Origin: Ensifer sp. MPMI2T
GTDB taxonomy: Bacteria > Pseudomonadota > Alphaproteobacteria > Rhizobiales > Rhizobiaceae
Direction: 5' to 3'
Length of the DNA: 64,000 nucleotides
Assembly: GCF_004827385.1 (NCBI RefSeq)
Contig: NZ_SRXN01000001.1
Coordinates: 496,001 to 560,000, forward strand
A program made the translations under genes and the position numbers. The notes beneath the pieces were generated by a model. It searched no databases. It was not told where the DNA came from and saw nothing but the letters and a program-made list of their open reading frames with translations. Below, one piece after another: positions 41,566 to 50,569 of the stretch (within the stretch, counting starts at the first letter, position 1; every line of letters starts with the position of its first letter).

Positions 41566-42919
41566 TATTCTGGTTGTGGACGATGAGGAGGACATCCGGG
41601 AGATCGTCTCGGGAATCCTGTCGGACGAAGGTCACGAGACCCGGACGGCCTTCGACAGCGACAGTGCGCTTGCGGCGATCAACGATCGTGTCCCGCGATT
41701 GGTTTTCCTCGATATCTGGATGCAGGGCAGCCGCCTCGACGGACTGGCGCTGCTTGACGAGATCAAGAGCCGCCATCCCGACCTGCCGGTGGTGATGATT
41801 TCCGGTCACGGCAACATCGAAACGGCCGTTTCCGCCATCAAGCGCGGTGCTTACGATTTCATCGAGAAACCGTTCAAGGCGGACCGGCTGATTCTCATAG
41901 CCGAGCGGGCGCTGGAGAATTCCAAACTGAAGCGCGAAGTCTCGGAGCTGAAGAAGAAGTCCGGCGACCCGGTCGAACTCATCGGAACCTCTGTCGCCGT
42001 GTCGCAGTTGCGGCAGACGATCGAAAAGGTGGCTCCGACCAACAGCCGGATCATGATCCAGGGGCCATCGGGTTCAGGCAAGGAACTCGTCGCCCGGATG
42101 ATCCACCGCAAGTCCACGCGTGCGTCCGGCCCGTTCGTCGCGCTCAACGCCGCAGCGATCACCCCGGATCGCATGGAAGTCGCGCTTTTCGGCACAGAGG
42201 GCACGCCCGGCCAGCCGCGCCGCACCGGCGCGCTCGAAGAGGCCCATGGCGGCATCCTCTATCTCGATGAAATCGGCGAAATGCCGCGGGAAACGCAAAA
42301 TAAGATCCTGCGCGTGCTGGTCGACCAACAGTTCGAGCGCGTCGGTGGTTCCAAGCGCGTCAAGGTGGATGTGCGCATCATCTCCTCGACCGCCTACAAT
42401 CTTGAGAACATGATTTCAGAGGGCATGTTCCGTGAGGACTTGTTCCATCGTCTCGCTGTGATTCCAGTGCGTGTCCCGGCCCTTGCCGAACGACGCGAGG
42501 ACATTCCCTTCCTTGTGGATATGTTCATGCGCCAGGTGAGCGAACAGGCCGGCATCCGCCCGCGCAAGATCGGCGAGGACGCACTCGCCGTCCTGCAGGC
42601 GCATGACTGGCCGGGCAATATCCGCCAGTTGCGGAACAATATCGAACGCCTGATGATTCTCGCCCGCAGCGATGGACCGGATACGCCGATCACCGCCGAC
42701 ATGCTGCCGACCGAGGTCGGCGACACGCTGCCGAAGATTTCTGCACAGGGTGACCAGCACATCATGACCTTGCCGTTGCGCGAGGCCCGTGAAATGTTCG
42801 AGCGCGATTATCTGATTGCTCAGATCAACCGGTTCGGCGGAAACATCTCGCGCACGGCGGAGTTCGTCGGAATGGAGCGTTCCGCGCTTCATCGCAAGCT
42901 GAAGTCGCTAGGCGTCTGA
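41555..42919 (+). CDS. ntrX: Response regulator NtrX (NtrC family)
   Basis: 454 aa. Receiver domain with D53 (VFLDIWM), AAA+ domain with Walker A GPSGSGKE and Walker B LYLDEIGEMPRET, and a C-terminal Fis-type HTH (GGNISRTAEFVGMERSALHRKL). The sigma54-contact GAFTGA loop is not present: the matching region reads FGTEGTPGQPRRTGALEEA. It may therefore work without sigma54. It starts inside the ntrY 3' end and is followed by a RIME-like repeat. Confidence 0.95.
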   Translation: MAADILVVDDEEDIREIVSGILSDEGHETRTAFDSDSALAAINDRVPRLVFLDIWMQGSRLDGLALLDEIKSRHPDLPVVMISGHGNIETAVSAIKRGAYDFIEKPFKADRLILIAERALENSKLKREVSELKKKSGDPVELIGTSVAVSQLRQTIEKVAPTNSRIMIQGPSGSGKELVARMIHRKSTRASGPFVALNAAAITPDRMEVALFGTEGTPGQPRRTGALEEAHGGILYLDEIGEMPRETQNKILRVLVDQQFERVGGSKRVKVDVRIISSTAYNLENMISEGMFREDLFHRLAVIPVRVPALAERREDIPFLVDMFMRQVSEQAGIRPRKIGEDALAVLQAHDWPGNIRQLRNNIERLMILARSDGPDTPITADMLPTEVGDTLPKISAQGDQHIMTLPLREAREMFERDYLIAQINRFGGNISRTAEFVGMERSALHRKLKSLGV

Positions 42920-42947
42920 TGCGAGAGGGGCGCGGCGGTCATTGCCG

Positions 42948-43048
42948 CTACAGCGCTGCCACCAATCGGACGCGCAAGATCCTTGTAGCACTTTGAATTG
43001 CTGCATGATTTTGTCCTTAAATCGATTCTGATTTAAGGAATCGTCAGT
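42948..43048. repeat. RIME1-like intergenic mosaic repeat, copy B
   Basis: About 100 bp, aligned with the copy at 4030: CTACAGCGC…GACGCGCAA…TGTAGCACTTTGAATTGCTGCAT…CCTTAAATCG-ATTTAAGG-CAGTAG. Its first palindrome has decayed; the second keeps CCTTAAATC/GATTTAAGG. It sits between ntrX and trkA. Confidence 0.7.
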
Positions 43049-43081
43049 AGCCGCTGTAGCTTGTGGGATGAAGGAACTGCG

Positions 43082-44458
43082 ATGAAAGTGGTCATATGCG
43101 GCGCTGGACAGGTCGGCTACGGGATTGCCGAGCGCCTGTCACAGGAAAATAACGACGTCTCGGTGATCGATACGTCCGCCGCGCTGATCGCGCATATCAC
43201 CGAAACTCTGGATGTGCGCGGCTATGTCGGCCACGGCGCCCACCCGGACGTCTTGGCGAGAGCCGGTGCCGACCAGGCTGACATGATCATCGCGGTCACA
43301 TTGTACGACGAGGTCAATATCGTGGCCTGCGAAGTGGCGCATGCGATCTTCAACGTGCCGACCAAAGTCGCGCGCATTCGCGCACAGAACTATCTCGCAC
43401 CGGAATATTCGGACCTCTTTTCGCGGGAGAATCTCCCGATCGACGTGACGATTTCGCCGGAGATCGAAGTGGGCCGTCTTGTTCTTCGGCGTATTTCCTT
43501 CCCGGGCGCGACCGACGTGGTCCGCTTCGCCGAAGACCGCATCGCCATGATCGCGATCGAGTGCATGGAAGAGTGTCCGGTCGTGGACACGCCGCTACAG
43601 CAGTTGAGCGAGCTTTTTCCGGATCTCCTGGCGACCGTTACCGGCATCTTCCGAGACGGAAAACTGATCGTGCCGCACTCCTCCGATCAATTGCAGACGG
43701 GCGATCTCGCCTATGTCGTCTGCGATCGGGATCATGCCCGCCGCACGCTAGGACTCTTCGGACATGAGGAGCAGGAGGCGCGGCGGATCATCATCATGGG
43801 CGGTGGCAATATCGGCTATTTCGTCGCGCGCATGATCGAGGAGCAGCAGCCCCGCATGCGCGTCAAGCTCATCGAGAACGATCGTGACCGGGCCGTGCTG
43901 CTGGCCGACAAGCTGAACAACACCGTTGTCCTGCACGGCTCTGCCATGGACCAGCGGATCCTGATGCAGGCGGACGTTCAGGATGCCGATCTCGTGGTCG
44001 CGCTCACCAATAACGATCAGATCAACATTCTCGGCAGCATGATGGCCAAGCGCTTGGGCGCGAAGTCGACCCTGGTGCTGATCAACGAGCCGGCCTACCA
44101 GGATTTCGCCGGCACGGCCGGTGTCGATGCGCATATCAACCCACGAGCCGTGACCATCTCTCGCGTCCTGCAGCACGTCAGGAAAGGCCGCATCCGATCG
44201 GTCTACGCGGTGCAGAATGGCCAGGCAGAAGTGATCGAGGCCGAAGCGCTCGAGACCTCACCGATGGTCGGCAAGGCCCTGCGCGAGCTCGAATTGCCCG
44301 AGGGGATCCGCATTGGCGCGCTCTACCGCGACAAGGCTTTCATTCGGCCTGACGGCAATACGAGGATAAAGGCGAAGGATCGCGTTGTTCTTTTTGCCGC
44401 CGCCGACGCAGTGCGCCATGTCGAACAGCTTTTCCGAGTCAGCATCCAATATTTCTGA
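43082..44458 (+). CDS. trkA: Trk system potassium uptake protein TrkA
   Basis: 458 aa, normal length. Peripheral NAD(H)-binding regulatory subunit of the Trk K+ channel. Two RCK-N Rossmann domains start with VVICGAGQVGYGIAERL and IIIMGGGNIGYFVARMI, each followed by an RCK-C domain. ATG 43082 has AAGGA about 10 nt upstream. The trkH/trkG membrane subunit is not in the window. The next gene begins 12 nt after its stop. Confidence 0.97.
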   Translation: MKVVICGAGQVGYGIAERLSQENNDVSVIDTSAALIAHITETLDVRGYVGHGAHPDVLARAGADQADMIIAVTLYDEVNIVACEVAHAIFNVPTKVARIRAQNYLAPEYSDLFSRENLPIDVTISPEIEVGRLVLRRISFPGATDVVRFAEDRIAMIAIECMEECPVVDTPLQQLSELFPDLLATVTGIFRDGKLIVPHSSDQLQTGDLAYVVCDRDHARRTLGLFGHEEQEARRIIIMGGGNIGYFVARMIEEQQPRMRVKLIENDRDRAVLLADKLNNTVVLHGSAMDQRILMQADVQDADLVVALTNNDQINILGSMMAKRLGAKSTLVLINEPAYQDFAGTAGVDAHINPRAVTISRVLQHVRKGRIRSVYAVQNGQAEVIEAEALETSPMVGKALRELELPEGIRIGALYRDKAFIRPDGNTRIKAKDRVVLFAAADAVRHVEQLFRVSIQYF

Positions 44459-44470
44459 GGTCTCGCCCCA

Positions 44471-45334
44471 ATGCCGAGAATTGCCTATGTCAACGGCGCT
44501 TACGTGCCGCATTCCGAAGCCGTCGTTCACGTTGAAGACCGTGGCTACCAGTTCGCGGACGGCGTCTACGAGGTTTGCGAGATCCGGCACGGCTTTATCG
44601 TGGACCTCAGCCGGCATTTGGACCGCCTCGACCGATCCCTGAGGGAACTGCGGATCGGTTGGCCGATGAGCCGCGCGGCGTTGATTCACGTCATTCGCGA
44701 GGTACTACGCCGGAATCGGGTGCACAACGGACTTTTCTACCTGCAAGTGACTCGCGGTGTGGCGCGCCGCGACCATGCCTTCCCGGCAAAGGACACACCA
44801 CCGTCGCTCGTCGTTACTGCGAAGCGGACCGATGCCGCCGCAATCGCAAGGAAGAATGCCGAAGGAATTGCGGCGATCACGGTGCCGGAGAATCGTTGGG
44901 ATCGGGTCGACATCAAGTCGGTCGGCCTTCTGCCGAACGTGCTTGCACGCCAGAAGGCGAAGGAACTCGGAGCTCAGGAGGCGATATTTGTCGATACTGA
45001 TGGCCTCGTCAAAGAGGGGGCGGCGACGAATGTCTGGATCGTTGATGGTGACGGGACACTGCGCACGCGTCCAGCCGAGCATGGCATTCTACGGGGCATA
45101 ACGCGGGCGACGCTGATGGACGTGGCGAAGCCGCTTGGCCTGAAAATCGAGGAAAGGGCGTTTTCGGTGGAGGAGATGTATTCTGCGCGCGAGGTCTTCG
45201 TTACTGCTGCGACGAGCATCTGCTTTCCCGTCGTTTCCATCGACGGAAGGACGATCGGCAATGGTCATCCGGGAAGCATAGCACAGAATATTCGCGAAGC
45301 CTTTTTCGACATTGCGGAAAAGACATTGATTTGA
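44471..45334 (+). CDS. D-amino-acid aminotransferase
   Basis: 287 aa, PLP fold-type IV aminotransferase. PLP-binding K149 (VDIKSVGLLPN) and the D-amino-acid-transaminase layout (YVNGAYVPHSEA, VEDRGYQFADGVYE, EGAATNVWIV) fit DAAT more than branched-chain aminotransferase. It makes D-amino acids such as D-alanine or D-glutamate for peptidoglycan, or degrades them. It is 12 nt behind trkA and probably co-transcribed; hfq follows after a 108-bp gap. Confidence 0.9.
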   Translation: MPRIAYVNGAYVPHSEAVVHVEDRGYQFADGVYEVCEIRHGFIVDLSRHLDRLDRSLRELRIGWPMSRAALIHVIREVLRRNRVHNGLFYLQVTRGVARRDHAFPAKDTPPSLVVTAKRTDAAAIARKNAEGIAAITVPENRWDRVDIKSVGLLPNVLARQKAKELGAQEAIFVDTDGLVKEGAATNVWIVDGDGTLRTRPAEHGILRGITRATLMDVAKPLGLKIEERAFSVEEMYSAREVFVTAATSICFPVVSIDGRTIGNGHPGSIAQNIREAFFDIAEKTLI

Positions 45335-45442
45335 TACCAAACTTGGTGGGGTGTCGGGGACGGATACTGTGACGCCTCAAAACGCAGAATCTGACAAATG
45401 CACCGGCGCAAAAAGGCCGGCAAATAAGAAAGAAGCGGCGCG

Positions 45443-45685
45443 ATGGCGGAACGTTCTCAAAACTTGCAGGATCTCTTTCTCAACACGGTCCGCAAGCAAA
45501 AGATTTCATTGACCATTTTCCTGATCAACGGTGTAAAATTGACAGGCGTGGTCACATCTTTTGACAATTTCTGTGTATTGCTGCGCCGTGACGGCCATTC
45601 TCAGCTCGTCTACAAGCACGCCATCTCGACAATCATGCCGGGTCAGCCGCTGCAGATGTTCGAGAACGAGGAAGCCGCATCCTGA
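45443..45685 (+). CDS. hfq: RNA chaperone Hfq
   Basis: 80 aa, complete Sm fold: Sm1 ([34 protein letters not shown] region, residues 7-40) and Sm2 (YKHAISTI). It pairs small RNAs with mRNAs and in rhizobia influences nitrogen fixation genes. The C-terminal extension is short, as usual in alphaproteobacteria. It is followed 6 nt later by hflX, the same order as in enterobacteria. Confidence 0.98.
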
Positions 45686-45691
45686 CGGGAC

Positions 45692-47089
45692 GTGAGGAAC
45701 ATTACCAAGCGTGATTCAAAATCGTCGTCGATCATCCCGGAGCTGGAACGGCTCCGCGATGACATGCGCGCGGTCGTCGTCGTTCCAGTTCTGAAGAAGA
45801 CGGGAAAGGCATCGGCCGAGATTCTGTCTGCTCCGGTGGCGCGCTCAGACGAAAGCCGTCTGGAAGAGGCAACCGGCCTCGCGCTTGCCATCGATCTCGA
45901 CGTCGTGCACGGAACGATCGTTCCGGTCGCCCAGCCGAAGCCGGGGACTTTGCTCGGCAGTGGCAAGATCGAGGAGATCGGCCATATCCTGAACGAAAAG
46001 GATGCCGGGCTGGTGATCGTCGATCACCCGCTGACGCCTGTGCAACAGCGCAACCTCGAGAAAGAATGGAACGCCAAGGTCATCGACCGGACGGGTCTCA
46101 TTCTGGAAATCTTCGGGCGGCGCGCCTCCACAAAGGAAGGCACGCTCCAGGTCGATCTCGCGCATCTCAACTATCAGAAGGGTCGGCTGGTCAGAAGTTG
46201 GACCCACCTTGAACGCCAGCGCGGCGGCGCGGGCTTCATGGGCGGTCCCGGTGAAACCCAGATCGAAGCCGACCGTCGCCTGCTGCAGGAGAGGATCGTT
46301 CGGCTGGAGCGTGAACTGGAGCAGGTGCGGCGCACCCGGCATCTTCACCGCTCGAAACGCAAGAAGGTGCCGCACCCGATCGTGGCACTGGTCGGTTATA
46401 CCAACGCCGGCAAATCGACGCTCTTCAACCGGATGACGGGCGCGGGCGTGCTGGCCGAGGACATGCTTTTCGCGACGCTTGATCCGACGCTGAGGCGCCT
46501 GAAGTTGCCGCATGGGCGCATGGTCATTCTGTCCGACACGGTCGGTTTCATCTCTGATCTGCCGACCCACCTTGTCGCGGCATTCCGGGCGACGCTTGAA
46601 GAAGTGCTCGAAGCGGACCTCATTCTGCACGTGCGCGACCTTTCCGACGCAGACAACCAGGCACAGGCGAGCGACGTGCTGCGCATCCTTGCCGATCTCG
46701 GCATTGACGAGAAGGAAGGCGCCGAGCGCATCGTCGAGGTCTGGAACAAGATCGACAAGCTCGAGCCAGAGGTGCGCGAGGTGCTCGTTAAGAAGGCGGC
46801 AAGCACGCCGAATACGGTCGCCGTTTCTGCGGTGACGGGCGAGGGCGTCGATCACCTGCTCGCCGAGATCGGCCGCCGCCTTTCGGGCGTGTTGACCGAG
46901 TGCACGGTCGTGCTCGGCCTCGACCAGCTGCAGTTGTTGCCCTGGGTCTATGAGCACTCGATCGTCGATGGTCGAGATGACCTTGAAGACGGAAGAGTCA
47001 GCCTCGACTTGCGCCTGACCGAGAGCGAGGCTGCCGAGCTTGAACGGCGGCTCGGCCACGGACCGAAACCCGTCGAAGAGGACTGGTAA
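45692..47089 (+). CDS. hflX: GTPase HflX
   Basis: 465 aa. Ribosome-associated GTPase with an N-terminal HflX domain (LGSGKIEEIGHILNEK, GTLQVDLAHLNYQKGRLVRSW, GGPGETQIEADRR), a coiled-coil linker and a G domain with Walker A GYTNAGKST, then DTVGFISDLP and NKID. It rescues or splits stalled ribosomes in E. coli. Start GTG 45692, 6 nt after hfq; no ATG lies closer to the family N terminus. Confidence 0.94.
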   Translation: MRNITKRDSKSSSIIPELERLRDDMRAVVVVPVLKKTGKASAEILSAPVARSDESRLEEATGLALAIDLDVVHGTIVPVAQPKPGTLLGSGKIEEIGHILNEKDAGLVIVDHPLTPVQQRNLEKEWNAKVIDRTGLILEIFGRRASTKEGTLQVDLAHLNYQKGRLVRSWTHLERQRGGAGFMGGPGETQIEADRRLLQERIVRLERELEQVRRTRHLHRSKRKKVPHPIVALVGYTNAGKSTLFNRMTGAGVLAEDMLFATLDPTLRRLKLPHGRMVILSDTVGFISDLPTHLVAAFRATLEEVLEADLILHVRDLSDADNQAQASDVLRILADLGIDEKEGAERIVEVWNKIDKLEPEVREVLVKKAASTPNTVAVSAVTGEGVDHLLAEIGRRLSGVLTECTVVLGLDQLQLLPWVYEHSIVDGRDDLEDGRVSLDLRLTESEAAELERRLGHGPKPVEEDW

Positions 47090-47113
47090 CGAGGCCGACG
47101 TTGCGGCATCCCG

Positions 47114-47947
47114 CTACGTCAGTTGTCGCTCGATCGCCTTTGCTGCCTGCCAGAGTTCTTCCATGCGCTCCAGAGAAGCGGCGTCAAGCGTCTCGCCGCC
47201 TGCTTCCAGCTCCTGTTCGATATGGCCGAAGCGGCGGCGGAACTTGGTGTTGGTGCCGCGGAGCGCCATTTCCGGATCGGTGCCGACATGGCGGCCGATA
47301 TTGACGACGGCGAAGATCAGGTCGCCGAGCTCGTCGGCCACCTTTCGCTGGTCTCCATCCTTTAAAGCCTGCCGCAATTCGGTGATCTCCTCCTCGATCT
47401 TGTCGAGGATGGGTTCGGGCTTCGACCAGTCGAAGCCGACCTTTGCCGCGCGTTCCTGCAGCTTGAGCGCTTCGACCAGCGCCGGAAAGCTGCGTTGCAC
47501 GGAGCCGAGGTGGCCGGCATCGGTATCCTGCGGCAGGCCGCGCCGCATCCGCCGCTGCCGCCGGTCCGCCTTTTCCGCACGCTTGATCTCATCCCATTGC
47601 AGCCTGACCGCCTCGGGCGTATCGGCGCCGGAGCGGGCGAATACATGCGGATGGCGACGGATCATCTTGCGGGTGACGGCTTCGACGACATCACCGAAGG
47701 AGAATTCACCAGCTTCTTCCGCCATGCGGGCGTGAAAGACCACCTGCAGCAGAAGATCGCCGAGCTCGTCGCAGAGATCGTCCATGTCGTGCCGCTCGAT
47801 CGCGTCGGCGACCTCGTAGGCTTCTTCGATCGTGTAGGGCTTTATCGTCTCGAAGGTCTGGACGATGTCCCAGGGGCAGCCCGTGTCCGGTTGGCGTAGC
47901 GCCGCCATGATGTCGAGCAGGCGTTGAATGTCGCGAGAAGGTTCCAT
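47114..47947 (-). CDS. mazG: Nucleoside triphosphate pyrophosphohydrolase MazG
   Basis: 277 aa with two MazG domains. The first (about 5-110) has PWDIVQTFETIKPYTIEEAYEVADAIE and DELGDLLLQVVFHARMAEE; the second (about 170-260) has EEEITELRQALKD and DELGDLIFAVVNIGR. It hydrolyses abnormal or signal NTPs. It starts 3 nt after the stop of the deaminase gene on the same strand, and converges with hflX. Confidence 0.95.
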   Translation of the reverse strand: MEPSRDIQRLLDIMAALRQPDTGCPWDIVQTFETIKPYTIEEAYEVADAIERHDMDDLCDELGDLLLQVVFHARMAEEAGEFSFGDVVEAVTRKMIRRHPHVFARSGADTPEAVRLQWDEIKRAEKADRRQRRMRRGLPQDTDAGHLGSVQRSFPALVEALKLQERAAKVGFDWSKPEPILDKIEEEITELRQALKDGDQRKVADELGDLIFAVVNIGRHVGTDPEMALRGTNTKFRRRFGHIEQELEAGGETLDAASLERMEELWQAAKAIERQLT

Positions 47948-47950
47948 GGC

Positions 47951-48538
47951 TCAGTTCAGCGGTATGGCGTTCTGGTCCTTGCCTGCCTGGTATTCATCCG
48001 ACAGGCGGTGATAACGCTCGCGGATACGCGCGTCCTGCGCGGCGAGCCTTTCCTTTGTCTGTTGGTCGGCGTCGCGCGTCAGTGCTGCGATCGAGGCCGA
48101 TTTCCAGAAGGCGTTTTCCTGTGCATAGCCGCCCGGTTCCAGCCGGAAGACTTCCTTGAGGATCTTCAGGTCGTGAGGGATCGAGAAGCTGTCGCGCGAA
48201 TCCTCGTGGCTGAAGAAGTAGTAGAAATTGTCGAACCCCGCCCAGGTGATAGCGGAAAGGCACATCGAGCAGGGCTCGTGGGTCGAGAGGAAGATCAGCT
48301 CCCGCATATCAGGCTTGTCGGCCATCTCGTAGAAGCGTTTCAGCGTATGGACTTCACCGTGCCACAGCGGATTTTCCGTCTCGTTGTTGGTCTCCGCGAG
48401 CACAAGCGAAAGATCGGACTTGCGCAGGATCGCCGCGCCGAACACCTTGTTGCCGGCAGCAACACCCTTTTCGGTCAGCGGAAGGATGTCGTCCTCGATT
48501 ACCGTCAGGAGGCGTTCGGCCAAATCCGATTGTTTCAT
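47951..48538 (-). CDS. Nucleoside/cytosine deaminase family protein
   Basis: 195 aa. The zinc-dependent deaminase motif is complete: H60-G-E62 (WHGEVHT) and C90-SM-C93 (EPCSMCLSA). It is longer than small cytosine deaminases, with a C-terminal extension (about 110-195). The expected chemistry is hydrolytic deamination of a nucleobase or nucleoside; the substrate cannot be told. It lies directly upstream of mazG with a 3-nt gap, so the two nucleotide-salvage/clean-up genes form an operon. Confidence 0.85.
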   Translation of the reverse strand: MKQSDLAERLLTVIEDDILPLTEKGVAAGNKVFGAAILRKSDLSLVLAETNNETENPLWHGEVHTLKRFYEMADKPDMRELIFLSTHEPCSMCLSAITWAGFDNFYYFFSHEDSRDSFSIPHDLKILKEVFRLEPGGYAQENAFWKSASIAALTRDADQQTKERLAAQDARIRERYHRLSDEYQAGKDQNAIPLN

Positions 48539-48687
48539 CTTCTGTGCTCTCTGCGAATATCGGCGGCATTTAACGGAGGTCGGCTTGCCAGCGCAATGGG
48601 AGAACGGGTCCGAGGGACCGTATGCCCCCGGAGATATTTACTCAAAATGGCTGACTGTCGAGCAAAACAATACGTGGCCGGAAAAGC

Positions 48688-48710
48688 ATTGAAATTTCTG
48701 TTTCTTCAAT
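48688..48710 (+). promoter_or_regulatory. Palindromic site ATTGAA-N11-TTCAAT upstream of cysG
   Basis: Six-base perfect arms (48688-48693 and 48705-48710) separated by 11 nt, about 60 nt upstream of cysG. This fits the T-N11-A style of LysR-type regulator sites such as CysB/Cbl-like regulators of sulfur genes. Assignment to a regulator is inference. Confidence 0.4.
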
Positions 48711-48765
48711 TGTTGCCGGCTATGGGGGATATTCGCCGCAGCCTGTAGAAGGAGCCGCTTTTTCG

Positions 48766-50229
48766 GTGATGTCGCAACAACTGTCCTTTTTTCCGACATT
48801 TTTTAGCGTCGCGCAGAAGCGCGTGGCGGTGTTCGGCAATGGGGACGAGGCCTTTGCCAAGGTGCGGCTGCTTTTGAACACCGAGGCGCGTATCGCCGTC
48901 TACGCGGATGCGCCGGAGCCTGCCTTCGAGACATTCCTTCAGACCAGCGGTATCGAGATCGTCCGAGAAAACTTTGCTGCCCGTCAGGTTGAAGGTGCCG
49001 TTCTGGTGTTTGCAGCGACTGGCGATGCATCTGCCGACAGGGCGATCGTTGGCGCGGCGCGGGAGAGAAAAATCCCGGCAAATGCCGTCGATCAGCCGGA
49101 CTATTGCGATTTCCTGACGCCGGCACTTGTCAACCGGGCTCCGGTCGCCGTGGCGATCGGAACGGAAGGGGCCGGACCCGTTCTGGCGCAGATGATCCGC
49201 GCCCAGATCGATCAATTGCTTTCCCCGTCGCTCGGCATAGTCGCGTCTTTAGCCGCGAGTTATCGTGATGCGGTGGAGCGACTTGTGCCGCGTGGTGTTG
49301 CGCGCCGCGTCTTCTGGCGGCGGTTCTTTTCGGGGCCGGTTGCCGATCACGTTGCGCTTGGCGATGTCGCCTCGGCGCGCCGCGAGGCGTCGCGGCTGCT
49401 CGATGGAGCGGATCGCGTTCCCGGACACGTCTGGCTCGTGGGCGCCGGTCCGGGTGCGGAGGATTTGCTGACGCTTCGCGCACAACGGGTGATGATGGAA
49501 GCCGACGCGATCGTTTACGATGCGCTCGTGCCGCAGGCGATCGTTGATATGGGGCGCCGCGATGCCGAGCGCCTTTCGGTCGGCAAGCGCAAGGGCTGCC
49601 ACACCAAATCGCAGGACGAAATCAATCAGTTGCTGGTGAAGCTCGCAGGCGAGGGCAAGCGTGTCGTCCGGCTGAAATCCGGCGATCCGTTGATTTTCGG
49701 TCGAGCCGGCGAGGAAATGGCTGCCCTGCGGGAGGCCGGAATCAGCTATGAGATCGTTCCTGGCATCACCTCCGCATTTGCGGCAGCGGCAGACTTCGAG
49801 CTGCCGTTGACCCTTCGTGGTGTTGCGTCGTCGCTGGTCTTTACCACCGGCCATGACCTTGCCGGTGATGTGCTGCCCGATTGGGCGCGGCTTGCTGTCT
49901 CGGGCGCGACGATTGCGGTCTATATGGGGCGCAGTGTGGCGGCTTCAGTTGCCGGGCGGCTGATGCAGGCGGGCCTGCCCCAGGAGACGACCGTCGCCGT
50001 GGTCGAGAACGCCAGCCGCGCGGAACGGCGGCTGCTGCACGGCATTCTTCGCGACCTGCCGGACCTCGAGACGCGCACCGAACTCGACGGTCCGGTCATG
50101 GTGATTATTGGGGACGCGGTTGCGGGTGCAAATTTCGACCGGTCGGAGCCGCTTGCCGCTGGGCGGCGGCAGGGCAATGAGGCCAGGAACGCTTCTGGCG
50201 CGGAACGCGCCGAACAGTTTTCGAATTGA
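48766..50229 (+). CDS. cysG: Siroheme synthase (uroporphyrinogen methyltransferase/dehydrogenase/ferrochelatase)
   Basis: 487 aa. N-terminal dehydrogenase/ferrochelatase domain (about 1-210) and C-terminal SAM uroporphyrinogen III methyltransferase (about 215-470: VWLVGAGPGAEDLLTLRA, RLKSGDPLIFGRAGEE, GITSAFAAAA). It makes siroheme for the sulfite reductase encoded downstream. The N-terminal NAD-binding loop is degenerate: VFGNGDEAFAKVRLLL in place of GGGxVAxRKxxxLL. Start GTG 48766 or ATG 48769, with AAGGAG at 48749. Confidence 0.93.
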   Translation: MMSQQLSFFPTFFSVAQKRVAVFGNGDEAFAKVRLLLNTEARIAVYADAPEPAFETFLQTSGIEIVRENFAARQVEGAVLVFAATGDASADRAIVGAARERKIPANAVDQPDYCDFLTPALVNRAPVAVAIGTEGAGPVLAQMIRAQIDQLLSPSLGIVASLAASYRDAVERLVPRGVARRVFWRRFFSGPVADHVALGDVASARREASRLLDGADRVPGHVWLVGAGPGAEDLLTLRAQRVMMEADAIVYDALVPQAIVDMGRRDAERLSVGKRKGCHTKSQDEINQLLVKLAGEGKRVVRLKSGDPLIFGRAGEEMAALREAGISYEIVPGITSAFAAAADFELPLTLRGVASSLVFTTGHDLAGDVLPDWARLAVSGATIAVYMGRSVAASVAGRLMQAGLPQETTVAVVENASRAERRLLHGILRDLPDLETRTELDGPVMVIIGDAVAGANFDRSEPLAAGRRQGNEARNASGAERAEQFSN

Positions 50230-50240
50230 GGATGACGCGA

Positions 50241-50555
50241 ATGGTGGACAAGGTCTTGACGGCAAACCGACTGGCGGATGGCATATCCGTCTGGCTCGAC
50301 GCCTCCGGCAATTGGGTGGAGTCGCTGCAGGACGCCTTCGTCGCCCGCCATGCCGAGGCCGTCGCGGCGCTGGAAGCGACCGGAAAGCGCTCCTTCGACG
50401 AGAATAAAGTGGTAGACGTCAACGTTGTCGACGTCGAGGAAGTCGACGGCACGCTTCGCCCGCTGCGCATGCGCGAGCGGATCCGCGCCGAGGGCCCGTC
50501 GATCGCCTATGCTCCGGGATATCATGGGCTTTCCGGCCCCAAATTTGCTGCCTGA
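50241..50555 (+). CDS. DUF2849 domain protein
   Basis: 104 aa. The DUF2849 family is almost always found next to sulfite/nitrite reductase genes in alphaproteobacteria, but its job is not established. Features: TANRLADGISVWLDASGNWVE at the N terminus and RPLRMRERIRAEGPSIAY at the C terminus. GAGG lies 9 nt before ATG 50241. It sits 11 nt after cysG and 14 nt before cysI, within one operon. A small accessory role in sulfite reduction is an inference from position. Confidence 0.85.
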   Translation: MVDKVLTANRLADGISVWLDASGNWVESLQDAFVARHAEAVAALEATGKRSFDENKVVDVNVVDVEEVDGTLRPLRMRERIRAEGPSIAYAPGYHGLSGPKFAA

Positions 50556-50569
50556 GGACCTGAGACCCT

